Made by a program: the position numbers and the translations under genes | NCBI RefSeq assembly: GCF_051020985.1 | Contig: NC_135009.1 | Location: 10,300,606 to 10,364,605 of the forward strand | DNA from: Nomia melanderi | Lineage: Eukaryota; Arthropoda; Insecta; Hymenoptera; Halictidae | Direction of reading: 5' to 3' | DNA: 64,000 bases | The notes under the pieces: model-generated | The model's input: only the letters and a program-made list of their open reading frames with translations | Told to the model about the DNA's origin: nothing | Database searches by the model: none | In this document: positions 1 through 12,150 of the stretch, piece by piece | Position numbering within the stretch: position 1 is the first letter of the stretch | Layout: each line of letters begins with the position of its first letter

Positions 1-540
1 TACGGCGTAAAGGACCATTAGTATTTTTTAAGAGGTATATAGTACAGTTTCTTTTTAGGTCGTGTTTAAGTATATTCTCTGTGAATATTTCTCTGTGGTG
101 TTGGGAATAGTATTTTAGAAGTGGCTTTGTGCGATGAATTGCGAATTATGTATTAATGTTAGCGCGGTGGAGTAAACGATTATCTAATCTAATTATAAAT
201 CTAATTAAATTCGAAATATTTGTTTCGTTGTTAACGTAATAATGGAAGCTACAATAAAAGTTTTCCATTGGATTTGGATAATAAATTTGTAAATGAATTT
301 AAGTTTTGTTTCCAACCCTGTATTGCATAACGATGAAAAAATATCAGCGAGACAAAGAATCGCGAGTGCTAACCACATGGATCATCCGTCATAGGGCACA
401 GCAGCAGTTCGACAAGATCCTCGAGCCGATTAACTTCAGCACAATTAAAATGACGCGGTTTTCCCGGTACGGTGAAAGTTTCTCGGAAAAAGAGATCTTG
501 ATAGGGGGCCCATTAGATATGCCATAGATAACGGAAATAC
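1..540 (-). other. Intron of the Smg6-like gene (left part)
   Basis: This is the region downstream of the donor at 539-540 on the minus strand. It is AT-rich from 1 to 310 and more balanced from 310 to 530. I looked for the expected next SMG6 segment, starting V-W-x-D-W, and did not find it in any minus-strand frame. The next exon is therefore probably outside the window. The plus-strand 73-codon frame at 306..527 has no recognisable content. Confidence 0.5.
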
Positions 541-722
541 CTTGATAGCTGGTAAAAGGACTTGCATGTCGTCGCTAACAACCATCCTCGGCTCTTCGCC
601 GCTGTCCAACTGAGACTTGAGCAAGGACACGCCACGTTCTAAAATCAGATTGAACATCTGCAAGGATACAACCAGTGCCCTTTCTTGGACCTCGGACCGG
701 TACCCCTGCTCCATTTGGGCAT
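541..722 (-). CDS. Smg6: Internal coding exon of SMG6/EST1A (telomerase-binding protein EST1A)
   Basis: The exon encodes 60 complete codons plus two bases of a split first codon. It follows a pyrimidine-rich acceptor (gtttgtttcag) and ends at a donor AAG|GTATTT, so it enters in phase 1 and leaves in phase 0. The translation has the helix pattern of the EST1 central region that precedes the VW-DW segment of SMG6: a YRSEVQERALVVSLQMF helix, a LILERGVSLLK helix, an acidic linker (SGEEPR), then DDMQVLLPAIK at the donor. Its spacing and residues fit SMG6 better than SMG5 or SMG7, as I remember those proteins. SMG6 is the PIN-domain endonuclease that cuts transcripts during nonsense-mediated decay with UPF1. 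The PIN and 14-3-3-like domains are not in this exon. The next coding exon lies left of the window, and the previous one was not found to the right. Frame, splice sites and family pattern agree; SMG5 or SMG7 remain alternatives. Confidence 0.75.
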
Positions 723-1640
723 CTGAAACAAACAGAGGGAAAAATCGAACCGTTAGCGACACGAATGCGACATTTCAACGCTTACTGCTAAACAGTTAAC
801 TTCCTCCTCCGCGGGATCCCTCGCTTTGCGTACAGAATTTGCAACTTAGCTGTTTGAATATATATTGCCGGCTGTCACTTAATTGGTGATACAATCGAGA
901 AAGGGGGTAACTTTACGCGAAGAACGATAAGTCAAAATTATGTAGAAACTTTTTCATTTGAAGCTTCCTTTTTCTAGAAAATTGATTGAATACTTTTGAA
1001 GCATAATTCTTTTTTTAAATGAGACGTTTAATAGAAAATATGCTGTTCTATCCATTAAAATATTCTTCTGTGAATAGCTTTGAGTTATTTGATTATTTTT
1101 TGAAATTGTATATAGATATTTGAAGCTCGAGTCTTTATTAGGAAGAAGTCGGATGATTGATTCACGGAGTATTCAAGTTTAAATAATTTCTACCCTACTT
1201 TCAAGGATTCTTTGGCCCCTTTAATATAAATAATACCAAACTAAAAAATATTTATCCAACGTTTCGATAAAAATGTTTCTCCTCCAAACTATCATTAAAA
1301 CAGACAAATGTTACTTCGGAATGTTCCCTCGTTAAACTTAACTCTGTCCATACCTGTCTCTCTCCGGCGACCTCCGACCCCTCGATCATTGAAGATCAAT
1401 CATCGACATCGTGGGTAACTAAACGGGTACCGAATGCGGGTACGACTATGCGCGCGATTCCGTGTGGAAAAGAAGGATGGCTTCCGGTCTACCGAGGTAA
1501 GAAATCGGTGTACGCCTCTAACGTGCGATTAACCTCGAGACCGACCGCGTCATAAATATATTATATAAGAAATATTAATAATGCTTCATAAATGGTACAT
1601 AATTGGCTCAGAATAATAATAGTCCAACTACTATCTCTGA
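723..1640. other. AT-rich non-coding DNA, probably Smg6 intron
   Basis: The stretch holds the polypyrimidine tract and acceptor of the Smg6 exon at its left end, then AT-rich sequence with short poly-T runs. A donor-like minus-strand site (gacag|gtatgg, near 1345-1355) follows a stretch with early stops in the frames tested, so it is not taken as an exon. Nothing else is seen. Confidence 0.4.
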
Positions 1641-1684
1641 CGCTTCGAAAAAAAAGCTATTGTAGTATCTAGAATATTTATTGT

Positions 1685-2050
1685 AGGATGAATGGTTTGT
1701 TGTGCGTGCGTAAGGGCGACCAGGTCGTATTGCGACGGACCGGCGCCGGGATGTTTGGGAAATAGTGTGAGTGCGTTTAGACAATTTCGAGTGGCTGAAA
1801 GAATGCGAGGAAGAGTGTCTGGAACTGAGCGACTGAACCGTGAGAAAAGCGTGTACGTGACTGCGTGAATTTTGACCATGGACGAAAGATGCGAGTGAGA
1901 AGGGTGCAAGGGTGAGAAAGACAGAGCGAATGGGGGTGTGTGATAAAAGCGAGTGGAAATGCGTGCATGAGGACATTTTAGTGGGCGACAGCGGAGTAGA
2001 ACATTTTTGGTGCGAGAGTCGTGTGTTGTATTTTACGTGTTGTCCGTATT
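1685..2050 (+). other. G-rich, C-poor strand-skewed block
   Basis: The plus strand is strikingly rich in G and poor in C, with repeated short words of the type gtgcg, gagtg, gcgag and gtgag. DNA on both sides is AT-rich. Open frames on the minus strand here (up to 122 codons) are rich in S, H, R, F and T because of the skew and resemble no protein. It could be a fragment of an old retroelement or simple-sequence-derived DNA. I cannot find terminal repeats that would decide this. Confidence 0.35.
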
Positions 2051-2195
2051 GTTTCCTTTATCTTATTAAATATATTGTTTTCCTAATTCTCTTTTTACTA
2101 AAGATCCACATTTTCAAATATTATCATCTAATAGTAAACCACACCATATACTATACTATTGTGGAATGTTTTTGAATCAATTATACGCTAATATT

Positions 2196-2290
2196 ACAAT
2201 GACTAATATTAATCATTAATATTATCAAAAGCATTGCGATATCACAATTACTAATATTAATAATTAATATTATTACCAATATTTTAACGT
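2196..2290. repeat. Two-copy AT-rich direct repeat, about 48 bp offset
   Basis: The segment from 2196 (acaatgactaatattaat...) recurs at 2244 (acaattactaatattaat...) with a few changes. Each copy also carries inverted TAATATTA words, so short hairpins are possible. Confidence 0.6.
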
Positions 2291-5200
2291 AAATATTTCA
2301 TTAATCCAAGTACATTTCACGGAAGCGTTTTTTCTCAAAACAAATATTCATTAGATCATTACTATCCTGAACGTAACGACGCAAAGAAATTATATCTCCT
2401 TCAAAAATATTTTTTTCACTTGTCCAATCTCTTTTCAATGACCAATAACGATCTGTAATATCCATTGTACGCAAAATTTCAGAATATTCGCATTTCGTTC
2501 GTTAGTTGAAATGTTCACGCCAAACTCTGGAAATGCTTCGCCTCCGAGGAGAAGCGGAGAAACAGGGAGGAGGGTTAGGGAACGAAGACGCGGAAGCGCC
2601 GGACGAAGACGAGGCTTTTCATTATCTCGTATATCCATTGCGGGTAATCGGCATAGCCGACATTTTAACGTCGTTTCCATCCGTACGCGGCCGGGAACGA
2701 GGCTAACAGAAACCGTGCAGCGGACTGTGGAGAACCGCGGGGGAAAGTCTAACTACTTTACGAACGCGACATTGTGCGGCACCTTTCATCTAGGATACCG
2801 CGACTACCGTGGCCCCCGAGCCCTGACCACAGCGAACATCCATCGGCGACGTTCGTTATTGATCGAACAACGAGCCACCGGCGGAATTTCAACCGTTCCG
2901 GATCGATTCGAACGAAAATTGGACGGAAATTTAGGTCGTCTCATAAATTCGCGTCGGTTATTTGTCCGCCGTATACAGTAATATTTTATTAAACCTACAA
3001 TTTTTAGAACTTTACGATCGGTTTGCTCTTTAGTACTTTCTACTGAGTAAACTGAAGGAGTTCAAACTCGTATCGCTGTGTGATTACAAAATGTAACGAG
3101 AAGCATTCCGATATTTTCTGAGCATATATAGACGTTTTTTTAGAAAGTGAAACTAGGCATGAATTAAAGAAGAGCTGTTTTATTTCAATGTTTGCTGTGG
3201 TAATGTATTGTATAACGATTAATATGAAATTTCATATTTTCTGATTTCAGAAAGGGGTAATATAGGTTGACTGCTACGAGAATTATGAGTGTTGTATGTA
3301 TAATTTAGTTTTTTACAATTTTTACATTATTCTAACCATTATGAAAGTCGGGGTGATATCCTTTTGAGGACGAATGTCGTTATATCGGCGACGTCAAGGT
3401 TCCATGTTTATCGGTAAGATAAAAAGATACAAACAAATAATTCGATTATTGAAATAATGAAAGATTAATACAGAGTTTCGTTTGTTTTATTAATCAAGTG
3501 TTCGATGTATGATTTAGCTTCCTTTGGCGAAGGTTTTGAACCGTTTAAAAAACTTCGTACGCAGAAGTTTAATCCTGAAAGATATTACAGATAAAAATAG
3601 AAAGAATATAGTATCGAATTATTTAATTGAGTTGCGTTTATCAGTTTTTGCACGTTTATCGTGCTAAATGACACCACTTTATGTTATACTGGCGACGGCC
3701 AACGTATTATTAGGTACGAAATGTCGGATTTTTAATGGGTAAATGAAAACACACATCTGGCATTAAATGTAATTACAATGATTATAGAATAATAAGATTT
3801 TTAATCTATAAGTATAATACAATATTTAACCATTCTTTCCCGATAAAACTATTATCAAGTATTCGCTACGATCAATTGACATTTTGAATCTCTATTGAAA
3901 CGAAAGCACAAAAATATTTAAACACATGCAAAATTCGTTTTTAATATTCACGGAATTTCTAATATTCTAATATTAGAAACGAATATTAGATGAGTTTAAA
4001 TACTTTCCCGGTTATACTCTAACGTGAATTTGAAATTTTTTAGTTGACGGTAATATGAATATTCGAACGTTTTTGTACTGGAAAAAAATGGTTGAATATC
4101 GTGTTGTATTTACAGTGGTACGATCGTTAGATTTTGTAATTGTCGTAATTACATTTAATGCTTCATAGAGATCGTAAATGTATTTACCATTAATTAATTT
4201 TATGGGGACTTATATTCCTATGCTAAAAGTTGCACTCCCCTGGGGACAAGCGAACGGTTTGAAGTATGCAATCATGCGAGTATTAATGCAATGCATCATT
4301 TGATACATAGATTCTGTAATGAGGAGTGTAAAATATATCTAGTAGAATTGATGTAATTAGCGTAATTGGTGGACTACGGATGTTCATGTAAATTTATACA
4401 TTTACGACAAACTGAAATGAAACGGCGTCGTCTTTTTCCCCGTCAATATTTTCAGTTAATCGGAAAGAAAACGAAAGCGTATAATATTCTATTAAACCTT
4501 GTATTCTGCGAATTTTTTCCAATATTTTTATGCTCTACGAACGTAAAAAGTTAATTGAGATATGGTACTCCGGTAATTGCGCGTAGGAAGAATTGCCTTG
4601 CTATTTACGCGACCATTAATTACTACCGCAATAAATGCACTGTACTTTCCCATATAATAAAGAACTTCGGCTTTAATGCTCGCAATTGTATTACGAATTT
4701 CCTAAAACTATAATGAATACTAACGCGCCCAGATAAATGAACAAGAACCGAACGAACGGACTTCGATAAAACACAGATTACCCGATTATTACGATGCCAA
4801 AAGAAGATTTCAGTGAAATAAAAGAAAAAAAAAAAAAGGCAACAACAACGTTAATGATCCATCCCCGCCGCAAATTAAATCGTAAAACTCCATAACGTAT
4901 CAATACTCTCAATTATTATCGTTGCCTCGGCAGAATCCGACGCAAAAAAGAGTTCCACCAAATACCTCCTAGAGGATATAAACCAATAAACCGAATGATC
5001 CGTTCCATCTCGGAGGGACAAACATGGCGGCCGAAGGGTTGGACACGCGCGCAAATTGAATAAGCCAAGGGCAAACAAACGAATATTCCATATACCCGTG
5101 GCACAGGGCAACGCGCGCCACACGCGAGAGCCACTCGACGATCCGTGGCGTCTGGCAGTTTAATTTATCGCGGACGAGGATAATAATTAGCGTTTAACTG

Positions 5201-5390
5201 CGAGCTTCGCTTCGAATGCCCGTGTGGTCTCCTTCGAGGGGTTGAGACTGCAAGGGGTAATTAGTTAGGGAAGATTTATAGAAAGGCCCCCTTAACAAAT
5301 TGCCAATGCGATCATTAGCGAAAATTACGCGTACCGTCCCGTCCACTTCCTCGTCGGACCTCTCCCCTTCAACCCACCTACCCACTTTCA
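2291..5390. other. Long non-coding stretch, mostly AT-rich
   Basis: Only 2510-2980 is GC-richer. It keeps a 156-codon plus-strand frame open, but the peptide is R/S/T-rich and matches nothing I know, and the opposite strand is open too. The rest is AT-rich with poly-A and poly-T runs (an A-run near 4826-4838). A short perfect hairpin is listed separately. No gene is seen. Confidence 0.4.
3956..3979. other. Perfect 11-bp inverted repeat with 2-base loop
   Basis: TTTCTAATATT, then CT, then AATATTAGAAA. The arms match exactly. They are too short for a microRNA precursor and too AT-rich to be a convincing terminator. Confidence 0.6.
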
Positions 5391-6620
5391 CCCCGTTCTC
5401 CATTCAGTTTTCATTCAGCGTCAAAGTTGCGAGTTTCCGCCGGTGTCAGTGACGCGAACGGCGTATCGGCCGGTATCTTCGAGGCAGCGAGGAAAAGAAT
5501 TCCCAGCAATTGCAGCCGAGGCTAACTTTTCGACGGGCGGACAATTAATTACAGATGGCGTCGATCAGAGAACGGCCAGGGTTTAATTGCGAACTGACCT
5601 TTTATTCGGACACGATAATTGGTTCTTTGAAGGAAGCCAGACTCGGTTAACCCCTCGCGCTCGTGTTTAACCCCGCGGACGACGTATTTTTGCGTCCTGT
5701 GTCGGGCGAAGGCGAGTTAAGCCGCCGCTTCGATCGTGTTGTCAATTCATGATTTGCCAGTGTTTCAGAGGTTCTTGAATTTTATTGTATTTTACCATGC
5801 GAAATAACGAAGTTTGTAGGTTAATAAAATCCTTGTAACTGCGGAATGAAAGACTTGCTAATTCTGTTGTAATTACTACACATAGTTCTTCACATACGAG
5901 TGTTTCGATCTATTATTCTAAGTCTCGAATGATTTCGAGCAACTTCCGTGAAAGGTAGCATTTACATTGAAAGAGTGATAGAAGTTCTCAATGAAAAACA
6001 TTTTCAACTCATGTTTTTCACAGAGGAGAGTGCCAAGTTCGCTAACGAACGATGCATCTTTGTAATTCTTAGTTTCGTAAACCTGGAAGATTAGAATTCG
6101 AACAATTTTTATTTCCTTGAGAGAGTAATTTGTTAGATAAGTGTGATTAAGGGAGATAAGCTGGTATCATACTCAGAGGAAGCAAATATCGCAGCTTCTC
6201 AATGTTGCTGCTTGAAAGGAACCGACGACAACGGTGGCCAGGCGGTACGTTGTCGACGAGGTCTGAAAAGGCGGTTCCATTCGGCTCTCTACTTTCCTAA
6301 CGAACTGAACTCGGGGTCAGGGCAGGTCGTATGCCGTGAAAACTGCTGCCGGACCGTCCCGTTGTGCGTCGTTTAATGAAATTGGTAGAGCGAGGTCAGC
6401 CTTCCTGTTTCCAGAACCGATACTAACGCGATTACCCTCGCGAAAACGGACAGGAATCGAGTTAGCAGGCCTGCCTCGGGATAACTCCATTAGCATCGAT
6501 CCCGCCGGCTGAGTTTCTGACTCGCTGCGACCGAGCCGCGCGAGACGCGCCCGATAATGAATTTCCGTGGAAGACGCTTAATTCGCCGTGTCGCCGCGAA
6601 TCAAGCCATTCGTTGTCGAA
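5391..6620. other. GC-richer non-coding DNA with initiator-like words
   Basis: At 5402-5420 the plus strand has two close CATTCAG words, and a TCAGTG word lies near 5446; these resemble the arthropod initiator. A TATA box is not evident. Two TTAACCCC words lie near 5648 and 5670 and look like piggyBac-type ends, but no matching right end is seen. The rest is AT-rich with no gene. Confidence 0.3.
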
Positions 6621-7043
6621 TTAACCCCTTCACACATTGGCCAGACATTTCGCTCGTGTTTAGTAACCGTCTGTCTCATTAGCGTTCGGTACTTTTAAGT
6701 TGCGATCTGTACCACGTTAGAAATTTGTTGCAATATGCGGAGAATTATACGCATTTTCGACACTGCTTCTTGTCCAATTGATATTATGCAAATCATGAAA
6801 GAAGATATTTTGCGCTCCTATGTCAAGTGCGACTCGACATCAGTTTTATTCACATGTGCGCTTCTTTGTCGAGATATTTTTAAAACAGATTATATTATGT
6901 TATTTTCAATATTATTAGCAAGGGGAAGCGTTTACATTGCCCTCTACAAACTATTTTTTTAAATGCATTTCAGATAAAGTATCGCGATAATACAGAGTTA
7001 TCGAGGAAAAAATGCAAAAGAAATTCGGAGCCCAAAGGGTTAA
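6621..7043. mobile_element. Probable TTAA-flanked piggyBac-type MITE
   Basis: The left end reads TTAACCCCTTCACACATTGG. The right end, read inward on the other strand, starts TTAACCCTTTGGGC. The first ten bases match at nine positions and both ends carry TTAA, but the match fades after that. The interior is AT-rich, unlike the GC-richer flanks, which fits an insertion of about 420 bp. It has no coding capacity: the 75-codon frame at 6735..6962 is not recognisable. Confidence 0.4.
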
Positions 7044-10000
7044 AACTACGTTAATAAATATTTTCTCAAGCTCAACGATGACAAGGGTACACTACCGTTA
7101 TAATAAACAGAAACGCATATTCTATTTAAAAGAAACCAATGACCGAAATCTCCAAAAATAAACGCCATCTTAAAAGTTCAAAGAAAAATAAAATCAACTC
7201 GTTCGAACGATTTCCCTCGGCATCAGTAAAAGCAACAAAAACACTTCGATCGAAGCAAACATCTTGTATGTCATAAATATCCGTGCGACAGGAGATCTCG
7301 AAAGGTGTTCCACTTTCGTTTCTATCTACATCGAACTTATCAAGGGGTTGAAATAAAAGGTCCAGCCGTAGATCAGCGGCGAGCCGCGCAGCGGGGAGCG
7401 CATTAATCGTGCGCCCATCGCGTTCCGCTCCACCCGTGACAATTATTCTAATGAATGTCCAGCGTGAGAACGATAGCTGCCAGCCGCAGAAGAAGATCGG
7501 CTGCGCGGGATCGTCGCTCGCTGGACGAGCGTTAAATCATAAATCCAGCAAATTGCCCGTGGCCCGCCGGCGTAAAGTGTTGTTCACACCTACGTTCGCG
7601 CGCGACGTGTAACACGGGAACGCCGGGAATTTCGTCACGACCTTCGCTGGATCTTCACGCACGAACGCCCCTTTGCTGCACCGATGCGATGGCTGACGCT
7701 CGCTCGAGCGACGTGCCTGTCACACTCGCCGGCCGCTTCCGAGGGCTTCCTGTACGGACACCGGGGCTCCTGGATTTAGATCACGAATCACCTAATTTAC
7801 TCCTATACGACGCGTCGAGGATGGAATTGAATCTAGCGAGTCGTCCGTGAGGAATTCGACGAAGCTTTTGATTACAGTAATTGGAACCAGGATAGGGAAG
7901 TTTAGGAAAAATTTCCTTAGTTTAGAAACATCGAAGAGTACTCCGCATTGTAGAACTCCGTTTTCATTATGGACAATTTTATAAAGTAAAAACTAGATAA
8001 AGAGAGATCAAGATAAAGAAGAGGAAGGCTTCAATGCTCTTTGCAAAATTGAAACGTTCGTTTCACTTACGAGTGGCGAATAACTGATTATATATTCTAA
8101 ACTTTGATAAATCGTGCAATAAAACCTGACGAAGCGCAATAAGTCTACTTATGAAAAAATCTTGTCTACCACTTTTCCATCGAAATGTCAAAGAGTCGTT
8201 CCTCTCCGCGAAAGATACGCCCAATCGATCCATAAATCAGCGACTCGTTAAACACGATAATTACCGATCCCCGATAATCATTTTCCACATGTCTAATCCG
8301 TGCGGTGATTATTTCTCGCGTTCCATGCTCGCGAAGCTGGAACGCGAAGAAATAAAAGAAAGCGAGCCGGCCGGGAGAAAGGGGAGAAGAAAAGAAACGC
8401 GGGAGAATTCCGAGCGGTGGATGCCGACAGTGGTCGGTCCAGATACCCATCGCGTTCGAGCTAGAACCGTGACGTTGAATACACAATGTTACGAGTCGCA
8501 GATTGATCGACTGGAACTTCGAAACGGAACGGTCATGCGATGATCCGCGGCGGACCTCCTAGAGAGCCGAGCCGAGATGATGCACGTTCAACAAGAATTC
8601 GACGCTTGTCCCGGCGCGGCGCGGCTGAATTTTGCATAAACGCAACGAGGGATCGCCAGCGTGAACACGCGCTTGTACGGACACGGTGCGATTGCGCCTA
8701 ATTCGCAGCTGCCAGCGACTCGAAAACCATTTCTCGATTTTTGTCGGTCCTCTTAAAAGAAAGTCAAGTGTAACACTGTCTTTCTCCTCTGCGCCGGTGG
8801 AAATAAATATTCAATGAGAGAGTCGAACGAAGGAATTTTTTGAAATCTGTTAGTTAAGCATTGGACCGTTTTGTAGATTTTTGATATTACAGCTTATATG
8901 ATCTTTGATTTCTGTAGCAGATTAATAAATGATTTCTACCGGAAGAATTGCGACTGACTCTTAATGAACACGAGGGAAATTGATTGTAGATAGGAGACGA
9001 TGACACTTGAGAGTATCGATTTTAAAAGAACGTTAACTCATGTAAGATTCTTAAAATACAGTTACCAAAGGGAAGTTATAAAGTAGATTCGAATTCTGGT
9101 TTCTGTGGAACATATGTGTATTCCCATAAGAACGAGGGCTCGCATGAAAACGCTGTCTACTGATTATAAAGTAATTATCCCTGGTTCGGATAATATCACC
9201 GACGTTTCATTAAACAAATAAGCTCCGTTTAAAAAGGAAGGTATATCAACCCGTTAATTGAATGTTATACATAGACTCAAATCAGGATGATCGCAGGAAC
9301 GTGGAAAACGATCGAGTAATTTCAGTAAAAAGATCATGGAGATATCACTCGACATCGCGGCGCAAGCAAGCCACGGTGAACAACGCTAATTCCCCAGTAA
9401 ATAAGAAAATAAATCGCGCACAGTAGCCGGAGTCCCAGGATACTATGGGGCCGTCATCATCATTATCGCTATCGCGCGAATTACCGGGTTAATATAGTAT
9501 TCACGACTTTTGCGCGGCGATATTATCTGCCGTTCGCCGCTTAAGTACCACCAAAATTTATGATTTCCATGCTTCAGTCGACCGATAAAGTAACGAGTGG
9601 CATCAATCCACAAAGAGGGGAGATCTTGCGCACCGCGGACGAGGATGCTGAATAGCGATGGGACGAACTGAGCCATCATACCCAACCACTTGCACAACTT
9701 TATCAAACTGTTACAGGTTCTTCGGAATATAAAATTCTCTCTTCTCTTCGAAACTATTTCAGTCCGTTGCGACGAATAATCGTGCAAGGTTTTCTTAACC
9801 TAATTAACCAGTAGGTGGGAGAAAAACATTCTTCAACATTTGTTCGAAGCCAATTTACCATAAGTATCTCCAACAAAAACTTTCTTCTCTGATTCGCGAA
9901 CGTTTCGAAACTCCAGACGTCAAGCATCGAACGCTCTTAATTCGATTCAAATGACGAACTCAAGAATTAAAGAAATTTCGCGAATGTCCTAAACTGTTCA

Positions 10001-10883
10001 CAAACGTACAACGAACAGAGAAATTTCCTTCCATCGAAAAACCAAATTCAACCCCTTACCTTACCGCGTCAGCCCCGTGGCAAGGGTTTCGAATACAGTC
10101 GAACAAATATCATTCAATTCGTTTAACACCAACAGGAACATTACCTTCCTCATCATTTGTATAATTAGCCCTGAATCTGCTCAAACGTAGAGCGCATTTC
10201 GTGTTTTTCCAGCGAACGATCAACGGTAGTTGCAACAGCTGCGAGATCGGATCGCAGAGGAAGCTGTTGACAAACCCGATTACGAAAGGAACGCGAGACC
10301 AATGAGAAAACGCATCGATCCGTGATCCAGGATCGTGCAGAGGACTTGGACCCATCGCTAGTCCCGGCACGCAAGGAACCCGGTCCGTGGAAGGCGCCTG
10401 GCGCCACCAGCGTCCACCACCGAGACGTTCGACGAACCATAAAGCCCCGTCCACATCGTGCACGCGCGTAGATAATACGCGACGTCCTTGACAGCCGCGG
10501 CTTCTTTTTTCGGGCCCCGCGTGCCGAGATAAGCCCGAGGAACGCGATTCAGCCGGCGTCGGCGAGGAGGGTCGGGGACGCGGGGATCAGCGGAAGAAAG
10601 GAAGGAAGGAGCCGGGAGTGAAGTTATTGTAAACTGGTTTGCCGGTCGGAATGGCGCGGACCGCGAGGACGATTTAATAAAATGGCGCCAGCCGGCCAGT
10701 TGGATATCCGATTACGATATCCCTCTCCTCCCGCGGCGGCTGATAAATTCCGCATGAAACGGTGGCTAGTGTCGATAACCCGGCGACGATGTAAACCGCG
10801 ACCGTCCGCGGGTCAACGATTCGCTGCTAATCGAGACCGGAGGTGAGAATCGGTAGCGAACACTCTAGATCGGACGGTTCGCG
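7044..10883. other. Non-coding stretch of mixed base composition
   Basis: GC-rich blocks (7350-7780, 8300-8740, 10350-10880) alternate with AT-rich ones. The longest frames (130 codons at 8151..8543 plus, 117 at 10110..10463 minus) overlap other open frames, have no domain pattern and no clear splice context. No RNA gene is recognised. Confidence 0.4.
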
Positions 10884-10903
10884 TTAACCCTCTGCGCTCG
10901 AGA
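10884..10903. repeat. Second left-type TTAA terminus 74 bp outside the element
   Basis: TTAACCCTCTGCGCTCGAGA resembles the left end at 10958 (TTAACCCTTTGCACTCAGAA), matching most of the first 16 positions. It may be the end of an outer, older element. Confidence 0.4.
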
Positions 10904-11220
10904 GGTTACTCTCACTCGCTACTTGATTTCGTACAGTACAATTGTAAAACTTGATATTTAACCCTTTGCACTCAGAACCATTTCTGGACGTTGGCTATCA
11001 GCTACTCGGCGCTACTTTGTGGCAGAAACGTGCATTTACAGACAATCGTATTATTTAGTATAGTTTTGGAACCAAGTAACGTATTATAATGATATTGGAC
11101 TTAGATGAATTAGTTGACATCGAGAAATGTATATTTGCAGAAAAATCAATATTTTATTTTTTATAATTTTGTACAGTGTGATAAACCGTTCCTTCGTATC
11201 ACTTTCATCGCTGTCGCTAT

Positions 11221-11385
11221 CTATGCGATCTCTTCGTCGCCTTGTTGTTGGACGATATCACTACCACTGCTATCGTTTTCTTCTGCATTTAGTCTTTCTA
11301 ACATGTCTGTATAAACGTCTATCTGGAGCTCATCTTCACTACTACTTGTGTCGTGAGACTCATTCGTGTTTGAACGTTTCGCCAT
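11221..11385 (-). pseudogene. 54-codon acidic open frame, possible transposase N-terminal stub
   Basis: An ATG at 11385..11383 opens a frame of 54 codons ending in TAG at 11223..11221. The peptide starts MAKRSNTNESHD and continues with a serine/aspartate/glutamate-rich stretch (SSSEDELQ, then ERLNAEENDSSGSD). That is the usual look of the disordered acidic N-terminus of piggyBac transposases. It lies inside the inverted-repeat element and reads from the right end toward the left, with about 600-760 bp of leader. The remaining roughly 260 bp before the left end has many stops and no catalytic domain. This suggests an internally deleted copy. The assignment rests on position and composition; I do not see a diagnostic catalytic motif. 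Confidence 0.45.
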
Positions 11386-11964
11386 TGTTCTAATAAAAAA
11401 ATGAATAAATACATAGGTTGAAAATTTCTAATTGTTATTACTAACTCGCAAAATGATATTTACCAAAAGAACTTATTTACCAAAAGAAGAATCACTTTTC
11501 CGATTTTCTCACTCGTTAGATCTATCTATACCGCTCGACGATTCAAACCAGACTGAGCTCAGCTTTGAAAATCTTTTCCTCCAGTTTTAAACTCGTTTAT
11601 TTATATTTATAAATCTCACTATGTGCGAGGTATGCTCGCATACCGACCTTTCTTCTACAAACTCTCCTTATCGCTCTTTTCAAGTGGCGCCGAGAAGTGC
11701 TCGGACCGTCGTGGGCACGCTTCTCACGTTCTCTTCTGACACAAAACCCGCTGACATTTTTTTTATATATCTTAGTAACTTTACTATATTTTGATTTGAT
11801 TTCTTACGCCATTTCCAGAGAAAACTTCAGGGAAACATGCATGTCTCGAAAAGTTGCGCTGAAATAACTTAATTCCCCGTAATCACTAATAAACTTTAAT
11901 GTCCCATGAGAGGGGACATCCGAATGATATGCTAGAATTACGATGTCCAATGAAAGGGGACAGC

Positions 11965-11981
11965 GGAGTGCAAGGGGTTAA
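11965..11981. repeat. Internal second right-type TTAA terminus
   Basis: GGAGTGCAAGGGGTTAA, read from the other strand, is TTAACCCCTTGCACTCC. It matches the left end at 10958 at all but two of its first 17 positions. It is preceded by a subterminal word (gtccaatgaaaggggac) that recurs in altered form near 11902 (gtcccatgagaggggac). Confidence 0.6.
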
Positions 11982-12150
11982 TATTACACTCCGTATAACG
12001 CATCAATTTGAGAAATATTGAAATAAAATAGCTTCGTTCCTCAATGTACGTGTGATTTCTTTTCGAATTAGTTTCACAAAATAGCGTATTTATCTCGTTA
12101 GAAGATGTGAAAATATTTCTAGTGAAAAACTTCTGAGTGCAAAGGGTTAA

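Larger units (their letters stand above)
10958..12150. mobile_element. piggyBac-like element with 20-bp terminal inverted repeats
   Basis: The left end at 10958..10977 (TTAACCCTTTGCACTCAGAA) is the exact reverse complement of the right end at 12131..12150. Both include TTAA, the target and duplication of piggyBac-type transposons. The interior is AT-rich and carries a 54-codon open frame on the minus strand that may be the start of a transposase. No DDD catalytic region is present, so the copy would be non-autonomous. A second right-type end (TTAA at 11978..11981) and a second left-type end (TTAA at 10884..10887) mean the true pair of ends is ambiguous, or that elements are nested. Confidence 0.75.

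Noticed and set aside
2511..2981. 156-codon plus-strand frame near the Smg6 exon
   Set aside because: R/S/T/G-rich, no domain. It is on the wrong strand for Smg6, and I see no matching splice sites.
5648..5720. TTAACCCC words as MITE ends
   Set aside because: No right-type partner could be matched.
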